Assembly: GCA_046566065.1 (NCBI GenBank)
Contig: JBKHXK010000012.1
Span: 5,073-69,072 of the forward strand
Origin: MB1-2 sp046566065
GTDB taxonomy: Bacteria; Actinomycetota; CADDZG01; WHSQ01
Direction: 5' to 3'
DNA: 64,000 nt
In this document: piece after piece, positions 1 to 8,329 of the stretch
How positions within the stretch are numbered: the stretch's first letter is position 1
Layout: the number at the start of each line of letters is the position of its first letter
Translations under genes and position numbers: made by a program
Notes under the pieces: generated by a model
What the model was told of the DNA's origin: nothing
The model's input: only the letters and a program-made list of their open reading frames with translations
The model's database searches: none

Positions 1-396
1 CCGCCGGCGCCAGACCCGGGAGATCTCTGCTGCCCGGCTACGCAGCTCGAACGTCGAAGTCATGGCGCGCTGCTGAGCCAGGACCTGATCGCCTTCTCCG
101 ACCTCCTCCGCCAGCGCGATGACCGCGTCTCCGAAGGCCCGCAGCGGGCCCTTGTCCGGAGGCTGGCGGAGGAGCGCCTCCCGGAGACGCTCGCCCGACT
201 CATCGGCCTCGGAGAAAAGCACGCCCTCCTTCGACCCGAAATAGCGGACGAAGGTCCTGCGCGAGACGTTGGCGGCATCCGCGATGTCATCCACCGAGGT
301 CGCCCCGTAGCCCCTCTCGTTGAACAATCGGATCGCGGCAGCCTGCAGGGCTAGCTTGGTCTGCTCGCGCTTGCGCTCTCTCAGCGAGTCCGCCAT
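1..396 (-). CDS. TetR/AcrR family transcriptional regulator (partial, runs off the window)
   Basis: My own translation of the minus strand from the ATG at 396 gives MADSLRERKREQTKLALQAA, then an N-terminal helix-turn-helix (GYGATSVDDIADAANVSRRT, followed by FVRYFGSKEGVLF) that is diagnostic of TetR repressors (residues about 10-58). The frame is open to base 1, so only 132 residues are present and the ligand-binding domain is incomplete. It is divergent from the GGDEF-EAL gene at 591. Whether it controls that gene is unknown. No palindromic operator stands out in 397-590. Confidence 0.88.
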   Translation of the reverse strand, partial: MADSLRERKREQTKLALQAAAIRLFNERGYGATSVDDIADAANVSRRTFVRYFGSKEGVLFSEADESGERLREALLRQPPDKGPLRAFGDAVIALAEEVGEGDQVLAQQRAMTSTFELRSRAAEISRVWRRR

Positions 397-542
397 CCGC
401 CCAACTTAGTGTCGATTGGCACTTCCTGGAAGTGACTTCACCCACTCTTTGCCGATGGCACCTCGGGTGTCAGGTCACCCGACCCGAGGCACATCTACGC
501 ACAAGCACGTACTAGTGCTATCGCGCACAACTGCCGACAATC

Positions 543-570
543 AAGACAGAGGCAACCTGGCCTCTGTCTT
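543..570 (+). promoter_or_regulatory. Strong hairpin in the leader of the GGDEF-EAL gene
   Basis: A perfect 11-bp stem (AAGACAGAGGC / GCCTCTGTCTT) with a 6-nt loop ends 20 nt before the ATG at 591 and 9 nt before the GGAG ribosome-binding site at 580-583. It lacks a clean T-tract, so it could be a weak terminator, an attenuator or an mRNA-stability element. The structure is seen; the role is inferred. Confidence 0.55.
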
Positions 571-590
571 TCCATACCCGGAGTCGAAAG

Positions 591-2528
591 ATGAAGAAGA
601 TGAGCCTCCTCACCAAGTTCGGGCTCATCAGCATGCTCCCGATCGTGGCCTTAGGGCTGGTGCTCTCTCACATCCTGGAGGGCTTCGTGCGCGACCGGGC
701 CATCCTGACTGCCCGCCAGAGCATCGAGGCGGCGGCTCGCGTCGGCGTGCAACCGCTGATCCGCGACCAAGACCTGAGCGAGGGTTTCAGCGAGCTCGAG
801 TACGAGAGGTTGGACACGCTTCTCCATGGAGAGGCGCTGCTCGATGGAGCGGCCGGCGGGTACAAGATCTTTAACCGCGACCTCGAGGTCGTCTACTCGG
901 CCGACCGATCCGAGCTGGGCAGCGACGGCCACGGTGAGCACTTGACCGCGGCTCTCGCCGGACGGACGACGGCGACCGTGCGCACGGGCTCGCTCGAAGG
1001 TGAAGAGGTGCGCCAGCTCTACGTGTTCGTGCCCGTGCAGACGAGAGACGGCCCCAACGCGGTGGTGCAGATCGCCCTCCCCTACGAACCGATCGCCCGG
1101 GCCATCGAGACCGATGCCCGGCAGCTGCAGGGTGTGCTGCTCGCGGGTCTCCTGCTGCTCTATCTCGCGCTGTTCAGGATCGTGGCCGACGCCTCTCGTC
1201 GTCTTCGGAAACAGGCGAAGGTGAACGAGTATCAGGCGTTCCATGACGTGCTGACGGGTCTTGCCAACCGGGGCTTGTTCCGGGATCGCGTGCAACAAGC
1301 GGTCCGGGAAGGTGAGCGAGAGAACCGGCTGGTCGCACTCATGCTTATGGACCTCGACCGGTTCAAAGAGATCAACGACACCCTCGGGCACCACAAAGGT
1401 GACCTAGTGCTGCAACAGGTCTCCGGACGCTTGAACGAGGTCCTGCGAGATACCGACACCGTGGCTCGACTCGGCGGGGACGAGTTCGCAGTCTTGCTCC
1501 CACACATACCGGACCCGGCCGCTGCTCTGCACGTCGCCGACAAGATCCAGATCGCTCTTCGCCAGCCCTTCGTGATCGAAGGCTTGGCTCTAGACGTCCG
1601 CGCCAGCATCGGGGTTTCGTTCTTCCCGGGTCACGGAGACGACGTGGATCTCTTGCTCCAGAGAGCGGATGTTGCGATGTATCTCGCCAAAGCAGCGAAC
1701 AGCGGGTGCGAGGTCTACGCCGCGGAACGGGATCAATACAGCGCCAGCAGACTCGCCCTGGCCACCGAGCTCCGGCGCGCCATGGACGGTGAAGAATTCG
1801 TTCTGTTCTATCAACCGAAGGTCGATCTGCGGACGGGCGAGACGGTCGTCGTCGAAGCGCTGTGCCGATGGGATCACCCGACGCGAGGCATGATCCCGCC
1901 GAGCGAGTTCATCCCCCTCGCCGAGCACACCGGCCTCATCGAACCGCTGACGATGTACGTGCTCGACAAGGCGCTACGTCAGGTCCGTCAATGGCGTGAG
2001 CAGGGCGTGGACCTCACGGTCGCCGTGAACATGTCCCCCCGCAACCTCTTGGACCTCAACTTCCCGGATCACGTCGAAACACTGCTGAAGAAATGGCAGC
2101 TCCCTCCCGGAGCCCTCCAGCTCGAGATCACCGAGAGCACACTGGTCGCGGATCCCACCCGCGCCATGGCGATCCTGTCGCGGTTGAACCAGATCCGCGT
2201 CGAGATGTCGATCGACGACTTCGGCACGGGCTACTCCTCCCTAGGCCACCTGCGCAAGCTGCCGGTCAAGGAGTTGAAGATCGACAAGTCCTTCGTGCTG
2301 AACATGGGGATCGACGAGAGCGACGCGATCATCGTCCGATCAACCATCGATCTGGGACGCAACCTCGGACTTCGGGTCGTAGCGGAGGGAGTCGAGACGG
2401 CGGAGATATGGCGACAGTTGGTCCGCCTCGGCTGCGACTACGCGCAGGGCTACTACCAGAGCCGGCCCATGCCGGCGGAAGAGATGCCGCGCTGGCTCAG
2501 CCTGTCGCAGCCGAGATGGCCGCTCTAG
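591..2528 (+). CDS. Membrane-bound diguanylate cyclase/phosphodiesterase (GGDEF-EAL)
   Basis: A 645-aa cyclic-di-GMP turnover protein. The N-terminus has a membrane segment (about 9-30), an extracytoplasmic sensor region (about 35-185) and a second membrane segment (about 181-200). A GGDEF domain follows with an intact RLGGDEFAVLL signature, then an EAL domain with the EALCRW motif, the DDFGTGYSSL loop, KIDKSFV and the late EGVE glutamate. Both catalytic signatures look complete, so synthesis and hydrolysis are both possible; which dominates cannot be told. The start is supported by GGAG at 580-583. The 3' end overlaps the convergent 52-aa gene by 4 nt. The sensor region matches no ligand-binding fold I recognise. 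Confidence 0.93.
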   Translation: MKKMSLLTKFGLISMLPIVALGLVLSHILEGFVRDRAILTARQSIEAAARVGVQPLIRDQDLSEGFSELEYERLDTLLHGEALLDGAAGGYKIFNRDLEVVYSADRSELGSDGHGEHLTAALAGRTTATVRTGSLEGEEVRQLYVFVPVQTRDGPNAVVQIALPYEPIARAIETDARQLQGVLLAGLLLLYLALFRIVADASRRLRKQAKVNEYQAFHDVLTGLANRGLFRDRVQQAVREGERENRLVALMLMDLDRFKEINDTLGHHKGDLVLQQVSGRLNEVLRDTDTVARLGGDEFAVLLPHIPDPAAALHVADKIQIALRQPFVIEGLALDVRASIGVSFFPGHGDDVDLLLQRADVAMYLAKAANSGCEVYAAERDQYSASRLALATELRRAMDGEEFVLFYQPKVDLRTGETVVVEALCRWDHPTRGMIPPSEFIPLAEHTGLIEPLTMYVLDKALRQVRQWREQGVDLTVAVNMSPRNLLDLNFPDHVETLLKKWQLPPGALQLEITESTLVADPTRAMAILSRLNQIRVEMSIDDFGTGYSSLGHLRKLPVKELKIDKSFVLNMGIDESDAIIVRSTIDLGRNLGLRVVAEGVETAEIWRQLVRLGCDYAQGYYQSRPMPAEEMPRWLSLSQPRWPL

Positions 2529-2683
2529 GAGTCTTTCGACCCTTCCTCGTCGACCACTTCGTCGAACTCGCTCGTTCCGCCGAGTGAGGTGTCGGTCGGT
2601 TCGTCGACACTGACGTTGCCCGGCCCCTCGGCTGCCGCCTCGGAGGCCTCGGCGTCTTGTCCCTGACCCTTGTCTTCGATCAT
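2525..2683 (-). CDS. Small acidic, probably disordered protein (52 aa)
   Basis: Translation from the ATG at 2683 gives MIEDKGQGQDAEASEAAAEG and ends ...DEVVDEEGSKDS. It is rich in Asp, Glu, Gly and Ser, with no predicted fold or membrane segment. A strong AGGGGGACAAG ribosome-binding site lies directly upstream. It sits 41 nt downstream of the histidine kinase stop on the same strand, so it is probably the last gene of the two-component operon. No family is recognised. The ribosome-binding site and position support translation; composition alone would not. Confidence 0.5.
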   Translation of the reverse strand: MIEDKGQGQDAEASEAAAEGPGNVSVDEPTDTSLGGTSEFDEVVDEEGSKDS

Positions 2684-2724
2684 CTTGTCCCCCTGTCGTT
2701 GGTCGCTGGGGCCCCAGTATGCAG

Positions 2725-3735
2725 CTACGCCCTCGGCAGGTGGACGACCATGCGACAGCCGTGCGGCGACCCGGGATCGACACTGATGTCTCCCCCGTGG
2801 AGATCGACGATCCATCTCGCGATCGCCAGCCCCAGACCCGTGCCACCTTCGCTGGCGGCACGCGCCGCGTCCGATCGGTAGAAGCGCTCGAAGACCCGTT
2901 CCGCGTCGGGCGCCGCGATCCCCGGCCCTTCGTCGGTCACCGTGATGCGCACGCGGCCGTCTTCGGTGCCCGCGGAGAGCTGAACGCTGGCCCCGTAGGG
3001 CGAGTGCCTGACCGCGTTCTCCAACAAGTTGGCCAACACCTGATGCACCCGTTCCGGGTCTCCCACCACGGAGAGGTCTCCAGGCACCGAGATGTCCAGG
3101 GCGACCTCCTTCGCCGAGGCATGCGTGGCATTGATGGAGACCTCGCGTGCAGCTTGCTCCGCGACCTCTTTGAGAGCGAAGGGCCGGTGGTCGAGGGGGA
3201 ACGTCCCGGACTCGAGCTTCGACAGATCCAGGAGCTGCGTCACCAGCCGTCCCAGGCGCTCGACCTGGCTGAGCATCGTCTGCAAGGTCGCTGGATCCGG
3301 CGGGCCCACGCCGTCGACGAGGTTCTCGAGCACCGCCTGCAGAGCGCTGATCGGGGTACGGAGCTCGTGCGACACGTTCGCGATCAGGTCCTTGCGCATG
3401 CGATCGACCTCGGCGAGCTCCGAGGCCATCTTGTTGAAGGTGCGCGCCAGCTCACCGACCTCGTCCCGAGAGGTCTCCACAACGCGGGCCGAGTAATCGC
3501 CGGCCCCCATCGCGTGCGCGGCCGCGGCCATCTCGCGCAACGGAGACGTCATCCCTCGCGCCAGGAACTGGACCATCCCGAGTGAAAGCGCCCCCGCGAC
3601 GATCGCGTTCAGCCAGATGGGCATCCCCGCTCTCACCCCCAGCACCACGACGATCACCGTCACACCGACGGCGGCAACGATCACGGCCCCCAGCTTGGTC
3701 TTGATCGATCGCAGTGGGTCGAGCGGGCGCCTCAC
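2725..3735 (-). CDS. Sensor histidine kinase (HAMP-HisKA-HATPase)
   Basis: A 336-aa membrane sensor kinase. Two close membrane helices (about 17-34 and 38-58) leave almost no extracytoplasmic loop. A HAMP linker (about 60-110) follows, then the HisKA phosphoacceptor H123 in VSHELRTPIS. The ATPase domain has an N box (NLLENAVRHSPYG), a G1 box (DEGPGIA), an F box and a G2 box (GTGLGLAIARWIV). Without a sizeable sensor loop it probably senses within or through the membrane. Its ATG overlaps the stop of the response regulator as ATGA (3732-3735), so the pair is translationally coupled. Confidence 0.95.
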   Translation of the reverse strand: MRRPLDPLRSIKTKLGAVIVAAVGVTVIVVVLGVRAGMPIWLNAIVAGALSLGMVQFLARGMTSPLREMAAAAHAMGAGDYSARVVETSRDEVGELARTFNKMASELAEVDRMRKDLIANVSHELRTPISALQAVLENLVDGVGPPDPATLQTMLSQVERLGRLVTQLLDLSKLESGTFPLDHRPFALKEVAEQAAREVSINATHASAKEVALDISVPGDLSVVGDPERVHQVLANLLENAVRHSPYGASVQLSAGTEDGRVRITVTDEGPGIAAPDAERVFERFYRSDAARAASEGGTGLGLAIARWIVDLHGGDISVDPGSPHGCRMVVHLPRA

Positions 3736-4409
3736 TCTTTGTCCTTGAAGGCGTAGCCGACCCCATGGGCGGTCCGGATCCAGTCGGCTCCGAGCTTGCG
3801 GCGGAGTGCTCCGATATGCGAGTCCACCGTTCGAGCGCTGCCGTCATCCGCGTAACCCCAGACGTCCGACAACAGTTGGTCACGCGAGAAGACGATCCCG
3901 GGCCGGGACGCGAGCTTGTAGAGCAGATCGAACTCGATGGGGGTCAGGTGCACGGTCCGGCCCGCGAGCTTCACCACGCGTCGCCCCGGATCGATCTGCA
4001 GGTCGCCGAAGGTGATCGTCTCCCCCACGGCAACGGGGGCGCGCTCGACCCGACGGAGCAGCGCGTGCACCCGCGCCACCAGCTCACGGGTGCTGAACGG
4101 CTTGGTCATGTAGTCGTCCGCGCCGACGCCCAACCCCACCAGCATGTCGGTCTCGGAGTCCCGGGCCGTAAGCATCAGCACCGGCAGGGGCCGCTCGCGC
4201 TGGATGCGGCGGCACACCTCGAGCCCGTCGAAGCCGGGCAGCATCAGGTCGAGGATCACGAGATCCGGTTTCAGGCGCGCGCAGAGATCGACCCCGGAGG
4301 GGCCATCGGAGGCGGTGTCCACCTCGAAGCCCTCTTTACGGAGCCGGGCCGCGATCGCAGAGGCGATAGCGGCCTCGTCCTCGATCACCGCAACGGTTCG
4401 AGCTCGCAT
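3732..4409 (-). CDS. OmpR/PhoB-family response regulator
   Basis: A 225-aa two-component regulator. The receiver domain has the acidic pocket E10/D11, phosphoacceptor D54 (LVILDLMLPG) and K103 (TKPF). A winged-helix DNA-binding domain follows at about 128-225 (LTPIEFDLLYKLA, then RTVDSHIGALRRKLG). It is the partner of the coupled histidine kinase. Its start overlaps the 3' end of the YjbQ-like gene by 25 nt on the same strand, so all three genes are likely on one transcript. Target genes are unknown. Confidence 0.95.
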   Translation of the reverse strand: MRARTVAVIEDEAAIASAIAARLRKEGFEVDTASDGPSGVDLCARLKPDLVILDLMLPGFDGLEVCRRIQRERPLPVLMLTARDSETDMLVGLGVGADDYMTKPFSTRELVARVHALLRRVERAPVAVGETITFGDLQIDPGRRVVKLAGRTVHLTPIEFDLLYKLASRPGIVFSRDQLLSDVWGYADDGSARTVDSHIGALRRKLGADWIRTAHGVGYAFKDKE

Positions 4410-4900
4410 CTCTCACTCAACGCTACGCCGGATGTGCCGTTCCTCACCCCGAAGGCCTGGATCACCACGTGGCGGTCCTTCGGTTCGTCTAGCTCTAGCA
4501 GGAACAGCCTCTGCCACTTGCCGAGGGCCGGTCTGCCGCCCGCCACCGGGACGACCTGAGAGGTGCCGCCGACGATCATCTGGATGACATGAGCTCGTCC
4601 ATTGGCCCGCTCATCGGGGACGAGGTTCTGTGTCCTCCGCCCGAGGTCGTCGTGCGCGTAGTAGGCCGACTCCGGCACGAGCAGCTCCAGGCGACGGAGC
4701 AGATCCTCCTGCGCTCCGTTCTCCCACTCGTTGATCAACAGACCGCACGTCGTGTGGCGGGAGTAGGCGAGGCAGAAGCCGTCGGTGACCCCGGACAGGG
4801 CGATCGCATCGAGCAGCTGCTCGGTCAGGTCAACGAACCCCAAGCGGTGCTCGGCCCGAACGGTCGAATAGAAGCTCGCGCCCTCCAGTGCATTTGACAT
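4385..4900 (-). CDS. YjbQ/UPF0047 family protein
   Basis: A 171-aa member of the secondary thiamine-phosphate synthase-like YjbQ family. Family hallmarks are the YSRHTTCGLLINEWENG segment, the RAHVIQMIVGGTS strand and GKWQRLFLLELDEP. The ATG at 4900 gives the usual N-terminus; a much longer open frame upstream is a shadow of the next gene. The C-terminus extends beyond the core by about 30 residues and overlaps the response-regulator start. The physiological role of this family is not settled. Its link to the two-component genes is positional only. Confidence 0.85.
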   Translation of the reverse strand: MSNALEGASFYSTVRAEHRLGFVDLTEQLLDAIALSGVTDGFCLAYSRHTTCGLLINEWENGAQEDLLRRLELLVPESAYYAHDDLGRRTQNLVPDERANGRAHVIQMIVGGTSQVVPVAGGRPALGKWQRLFLLELDEPKDRHVVIQAFGVRNGTSGVALSERCELEPLR

Positions 4901-4965
4901 GACGCCACCGTACGGGCTGGATGTTCCTGCGGCCTCCCGAAGTTGTGAAGGTTCTGCAAAGGCGT

Positions 4966-5826
4966 CTAGGCGCCGGGCGTCGTTGCGGTTCGGCTGAGAC
5001 GACCCGCGAACGCCGGCGGTTCGAGACGCTCCAGCGGGAGGAACGCCAACAGACACATGATGTGAGGCAGGAAGATGATCGTGATGGAGGCGTAGGTCAT
5101 CACGTGGAAGGCGAAGGCCACGCCCAGGAAGATCTTCCCGATGCGGCCCTTCACCAGCAGTAGCGGGGACGCCAGCTCGAAGAGCATGATGAACCACTGA
5201 GTGATCCGCAGGATCCAGGGGTTGTCCTTCAGCGGTTCGGCGAGGTAGGTGCCGCGGCGCAGCACCGCTCTCATCAACGTCGCTCCGTTGACCCAGCCCG
5301 GCCCCCCGAAGCGCAGCTTGGCGAACGCGGCCAGGAAGTAGGTCGCAACGACCGCTACCTGGATGCACCGGACCGCCCAGCCCGCGGCCTCGCTCTCCGT
5401 GCGATCGCCCCAGCGGGCCGCGCCCGCCGTAGGCAACACCGCGAGCGCGACCAGGAACGCCACGCGGTCGTGATCCACCTTTCCGTACGACATCGCGATG
5501 AACATCCACTCGAGATAGAGCAAGAACACCGCGGCCCCCGCGAGCCGCGGGAGTCTCCCCGACAGAGCCACCGCCGCAGCCGCCACCAAGAGAACCTGGA
5601 CGGTGCGGATCACCGATGGGGTCGGGACGGGCAACGGCAAGACGCGACCGAGGAACAGGGGCTGGTAGAGCTCGCCCTCGACCACGACATGCCGTGCGAC
5701 CCACGAGGTGGTGAGGAACACGTCGACGAAGATGAACGCATAGAACAAGGTGCGCAGCACCGCGACCCGGCCCTTCGGAACCGGCTCGAACCACCAGGAA
5801 GCGATGCGCCCCATCACTTGCGCCAC
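4966..5826 (-). CDS. HTTM-domain integral membrane protein
   Basis: A 286-aa protein with several hydrophobic helices, resembling the membrane half of vitamin K-dependent gamma-carboxylase-like (HTTM) proteins. Seen features are an N-terminal helix (LRTLFYAFIFVDVFL), a SYGKVDHDR loop between helices, and later helices containing YFLAAFAKLRFGGPGWVNG. The lumenal catalytic domain of true carboxylases is absent. The start overlaps the end of the upstream 144-aa gene by 13 nt, so they probably form a unit. The function of bacterial HTTM proteins is largely unknown; carboxylase activity should not be assumed. Confidence 0.78.
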   Translation of the reverse strand: MAQVMGRIASWWFEPVPKGRVAVLRTLFYAFIFVDVFLTTSWVARHVVVEGELYQPLFLGRVLPLPVPTPSVIRTVQVLLVAAAAVALSGRLPRLAGAAVFLLYLEWMFIAMSYGKVDHDRVAFLVALAVLPTAGAARWGDRTESEAAGWAVRCIQVAVVATYFLAAFAKLRFGGPGWVNGATLMRAVLRRGTYLAEPLKDNPWILRITQWFIMLFELASPLLLVKGRIGKIFLGVAFAFHVMTYASITIIFLPHIMCLLAFLPLERLEPPAFAGRLSRTATTPGA

Positions 5827-6248
5827 GTTGCCAAGCTCTCCTCCGAGTAAGAGATCGGTCGCCCGCCGCTCAGCTGGTGCAGGCCGTACCGCAGCTCGAT
5901 CTCGATCAGCGGCGGATCGTCGGGGTGGAGCCGCGAGTAGGCGGTCGCGAGGTGGCGGAGCAAGGATGGGTCGGACCGGAAGCGCGCCACCTGACCGTTT
6001 ATCTCTGCCGGACGCATCCCGAAGTCCTGAGAGCGGGGCTCGAGCTGCTCTCCCGCGGCGTTCGTCGCCCTGAAGCGGATCGCGTTCACGGTCCCATCCA
6101 GCTCGTTGGTGGTCGAGTACATCCGGAACGGCCCGAACGGGAAATGGTCGTCGTCGCCCCAGGCGGTCCCGGCCAACAAGCCGGCCAGAACCAGCGCAGT
6201 CATGAGCATCCGGAACGCGCGCCCCCGAAGGGTCAGCACTTCATGCAC
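5814..6248 (-). CDS. Exported protein paired with the HTTM gene
   Basis: A 144-aa protein with an N-terminal hydrophobic helix (MLMTALVLAGLLAGTAWG) that could be a signal peptide or anchor. A conserved-looking DDDHFPFGPFRMYST patch follows, then a small mixed alpha/beta region ending SEESLATWRK. The acidic patch directly after the helix would be exposed outside the membrane. It overlaps the HTTM gene by 13 nt on the same strand, which suggests the two products work together. No enzymatic motif is visible. The start could be the first ATG (6248) or the internal ATG just before the helix. Confidence 0.72.
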   Translation of the reverse strand: MHEVLTLRGRAFRMLMTALVLAGLLAGTAWGDDDHFPFGPFRMYSTTNELDGTVNAIRFRATNAAGEQLEPRSQDFGMRPAEINGQVARFRSDPSLLRHLATAYSRLHPDDPPLIEIELRYGLHQLSGGRPISYSEESLATWRK

Positions 6249-6256
6249 CTAGCGAC

Positions 6257-7519
6257 TCAAGGGCAGTTCCTGATGGTGTCCGTGCCCGTGCCGGCGCGGC
6301 ATACGTTGCGACCCGGTCCTCCATCCAGCGTGTCGTTCCCCTTACCGCCTTCCAGCACGTCATCTCCCTTGTGACCGTTCAAGACGTCGTCGTCGACGCC
6401 ACCTTGCAGGAGGTCTCGACCCGCGCGTCCGTTCAGCTCGTCCCTGCCCCCGTTGCCCACGAGGACGTTCCCACCATCCGTCCCGAAGACGACGTCTCGG
6501 ACGGCCGAGCCGGCGAGGTTCTCGATCCGCGTCAGGGCGTCGACCTCACTCGATCCCACCGCGCCCGTCCCCGCCGCGAGATCCACCTGGACGCGCGCGG
6601 TCGCTCCCGCATAGGAGACCGTGTCGCTTCCCGTGCCTCCGGCCATCGCGTCTGGCCCGCGTCGTCCATCGAGGTGGTCGTCACCCCCGAGCCCCCTCAA
6701 CCGGTTCGCCTGGTCGTCACCGATCAAGCGGTCCTTGCCGCCTGAGCCGTCAACGTTCTCGATCGACTCCAACCGCTCGGCGTCGTGACCATCACGGGCG
6801 CGAGCCGTCGTCAGGTTCACGATGACCCCGGATCGCCCTGCGTACGTGACGGTGTCACCCCCTTCGCCGTTGTCCCCACCGAACAACTCGTCGGCGCCAC
6901 CACGGCCGTCGAGCACGTCGGCACCCCCGGAACCGCTGATGCGGTTGGCTTCCTCGTCACCGATCAATCGGTCTGGGTGCGGCGAGCCCTCCACGCGCTC
7001 GAACGCGTTCACGACGTCCGCGCCGTCGCCGGCCGCGTCCGTCACGTCCAGCTCCTGAGACGTCCCCGTCGAGAGATCGACCAGCATCGCGTCGGCCGAG
7101 CTCACATAGCTCACGGTGTCGAAGTCCTCCGCGCCGTCCTGTTCTTCGCCGCCGTAGAGACGGTCGTCGCCCGCCATCCCCTGGATGCTGTCGTTGCCCA
7201 CTTTGCCGCGGATCGTGTCCGCCCCCGGCCCCCCGAACAGCCTGTCGTTGCCCGATCCTCCGCCGATGTCGTCGTCCCCCTCGCCGCCGCAAACGACGTC
7301 GTCGAGGTCGCCTGCGATCACCACGTCATTGCCGCCGCGCGCGTGGATCACGTCGCGCTGCCCGGGTTCACCACGGATCGTCTCGGCCTCGTCGGTCCCC
7401 TCGATCGTGGTCGCGAGACCGCCGCACCTAGAGGGGCCCGCCGCGGCCGGTGCGACCGAGAGACACGCAAGCAGAGCGACCGGCGCAACGACCGCCCAGA
7501 TCCTTCTCGTCGTAAGCAT
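6257..7519 (-). CDS. Secreted RTX-type calcium-binding repeat protein
   Basis: From the ATG at 7519 (preceded by GGGGGACGG) the protein starts MLTTRRIWAVVAPVALLACL and has an Ala-rich cleavage region, a Sec signal peptide. The 420-aa product is almost wholly hemolysin-type nonapeptide repeats (GGxGxDxxx, for example GGEGDDDIGGGSGNDRLFGG), interrupted by three inserts of the type DTVSYA...VQVDLAAGTG. It ends in a Cys-containing cap (NVCRAGTGTDTIRNC). Such repeats form calcium-binding beta-rolls after export. No toxin or enzyme domain is attached, so a surface or matrix role is more likely than a lytic one. It is divergent from the FHA/secretion locus. Confidence 0.9.
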   Translation of the reverse strand: MLTTRRIWAVVAPVALLACLSVAPAAAGPSRCGGLATTIEGTDEAETIRGEPGQRDVIHARGGNDVVIAGDLDDVVCGGEGDDDIGGGSGNDRLFGGPGADTIRGKVGNDSIQGMAGDDRLYGGEEQDGAEDFDTVSYVSSADAMLVDLSTGTSQELDVTDAAGDGADVVNAFERVEGSPHPDRLIGDEEANRISGSGGADVLDGRGGADELFGGDNGEGGDTVTYAGRSGVIVNLTTARARDGHDAERLESIENVDGSGGKDRLIGDDQANRLRGLGGDDHLDGRRGPDAMAGGTGSDTVSYAGATARVQVDLAAGTGAVGSSEVDALTRIENLAGSAVRDVVFGTDGGNVLVGNGGRDELNGRAGRDLLQGGVDDDVLNGHKGDDVLEGGKGNDTLDGGPGRNVCRAGTGTDTIRNCP

Positions 7520-7612
7520 CCGTCCCCCATCGCCGTCGTCCCCAACTGGTTCGCCTTCATATGTCAAAGTCCCCGTTGAGCACAAGGGGGTGGGCATCTG
7601 AGGCGCGACCTC

Positions 7613-8311
7613 GTGACGATCGGGCTGGTTGTCGTCGCGCGGGATGGCTCCGAGAGCGAGGTGGAGATCGAAGGTCCTGCCGACGCGACGATCGGAGATC
7701 TGACCGCCGCTCTGAGCGATCGCCTCGGCGTCGCCGGGCGGCACCTGTATCTGCTCCGGACCTCGGCCTGGCTAGAGCAGGGATCTCCTTGGAACCAGGC
7801 CGGGCTCCTGCACGGGGATCGTGTATCGGTCGGCGAGCCGAACGACCTTCCTGCCGACGCGATCTCGACGAGCGAGGAGCCAGCGCTCGAACTGGTAGTC
7901 GTCGGCGGCGTCAACATCGGGATGCGAAGCGCCCTCACGCCCGGAGCCCTGCGGGTCGGCCGGGGCCGCGAGTGTGACATCCGCATCGACGACCCCGCCC
8001 TCTCGCGCATCCACCTCGTCCTCCAGGTCTCCGACGGAACCGTCACCGTCAGCGACGCGGGCTCCACCAACGGCACCTTCCTGAACGGCGTCCGGCTCGA
8101 GGACGACCACAGGTGGACACCGGGCGAGGTGATCGAGGCGGGGGGCTCGCTGCTCGGCCTGGAGTTGGGCTCGGGCACCCGGCCGGCCGACGTACCGCCC
8201 ACATCGGAAGGCAGGCTCCCCTTCAACCGGCCCCCGCGGGTGACCACTCCTGAACCGCGTCTCGTGTTCCAGGTGCCGCAGGCCCCTGCGGTCGGCGCCG
8301 GGCCGCGCTAG
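7613..8311 (+). CDS. Ubiquitin-like (EsaB/YukD-type) plus FHA-domain protein; N-terminal part of an EssC-like ATPase
   Basis: A 232-aa ORF with GTG start. Residues 1-76 resemble the beta-grasp ubiquitin-like fold of type VII secretion proteins (LTAALSDRLGV...DRVSVGEP). Residues about 90-180 form an FHA phosphothreonine-binding domain with its key residues: GRGRECDI, LSRIH and GSTNGTFLNG. The ORF ends with a PFNRPPR-type linker and a TAG at 8309-8311. Beyond that TAG the same reading frame stays open through the GTG at 8330 into the FtsK-like ORF. This and the next ORF are therefore probably halves of one gene. The GTG start has no close ribosome-binding site (AGGGGG lies about 23 nt upstream). 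Confidence 0.85.
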   Translation: MTIGLVVVARDGSESEVEIEGPADATIGDLTAALSDRLGVAGRHLYLLRTSAWLEQGSPWNQAGLLHGDRVSVGEPNDLPADAISTSEEPALELVVVGGVNIGMRSALTPGALRVGRGRECDIRIDDPALSRIHLVLQVSDGTVTVSDAGSTNGTFLNGVRLEDDHRWTPGEVIEAGGSLLGLELGSGTRPADVPPTSEGRLPFNRPPRVTTPEPRLVFQVPQAPAVGAGPR

Positions 8312-8329
8312 CCCCTGGCGACCGCTGCC

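Noticed and set aside
4901..5794. Long upstream extension of the YjbQ frame
   Set aside because: It overlaps the HTTM gene out of frame. The YjbQ domain starts at the ATG at 4900.
6257..7519. RTX repeats as possible CRISPR or tandem DNA repeats
   Set aside because: The repeats are at protein level (GGxGxDxxx) with variable bases. There is no spacer structure.
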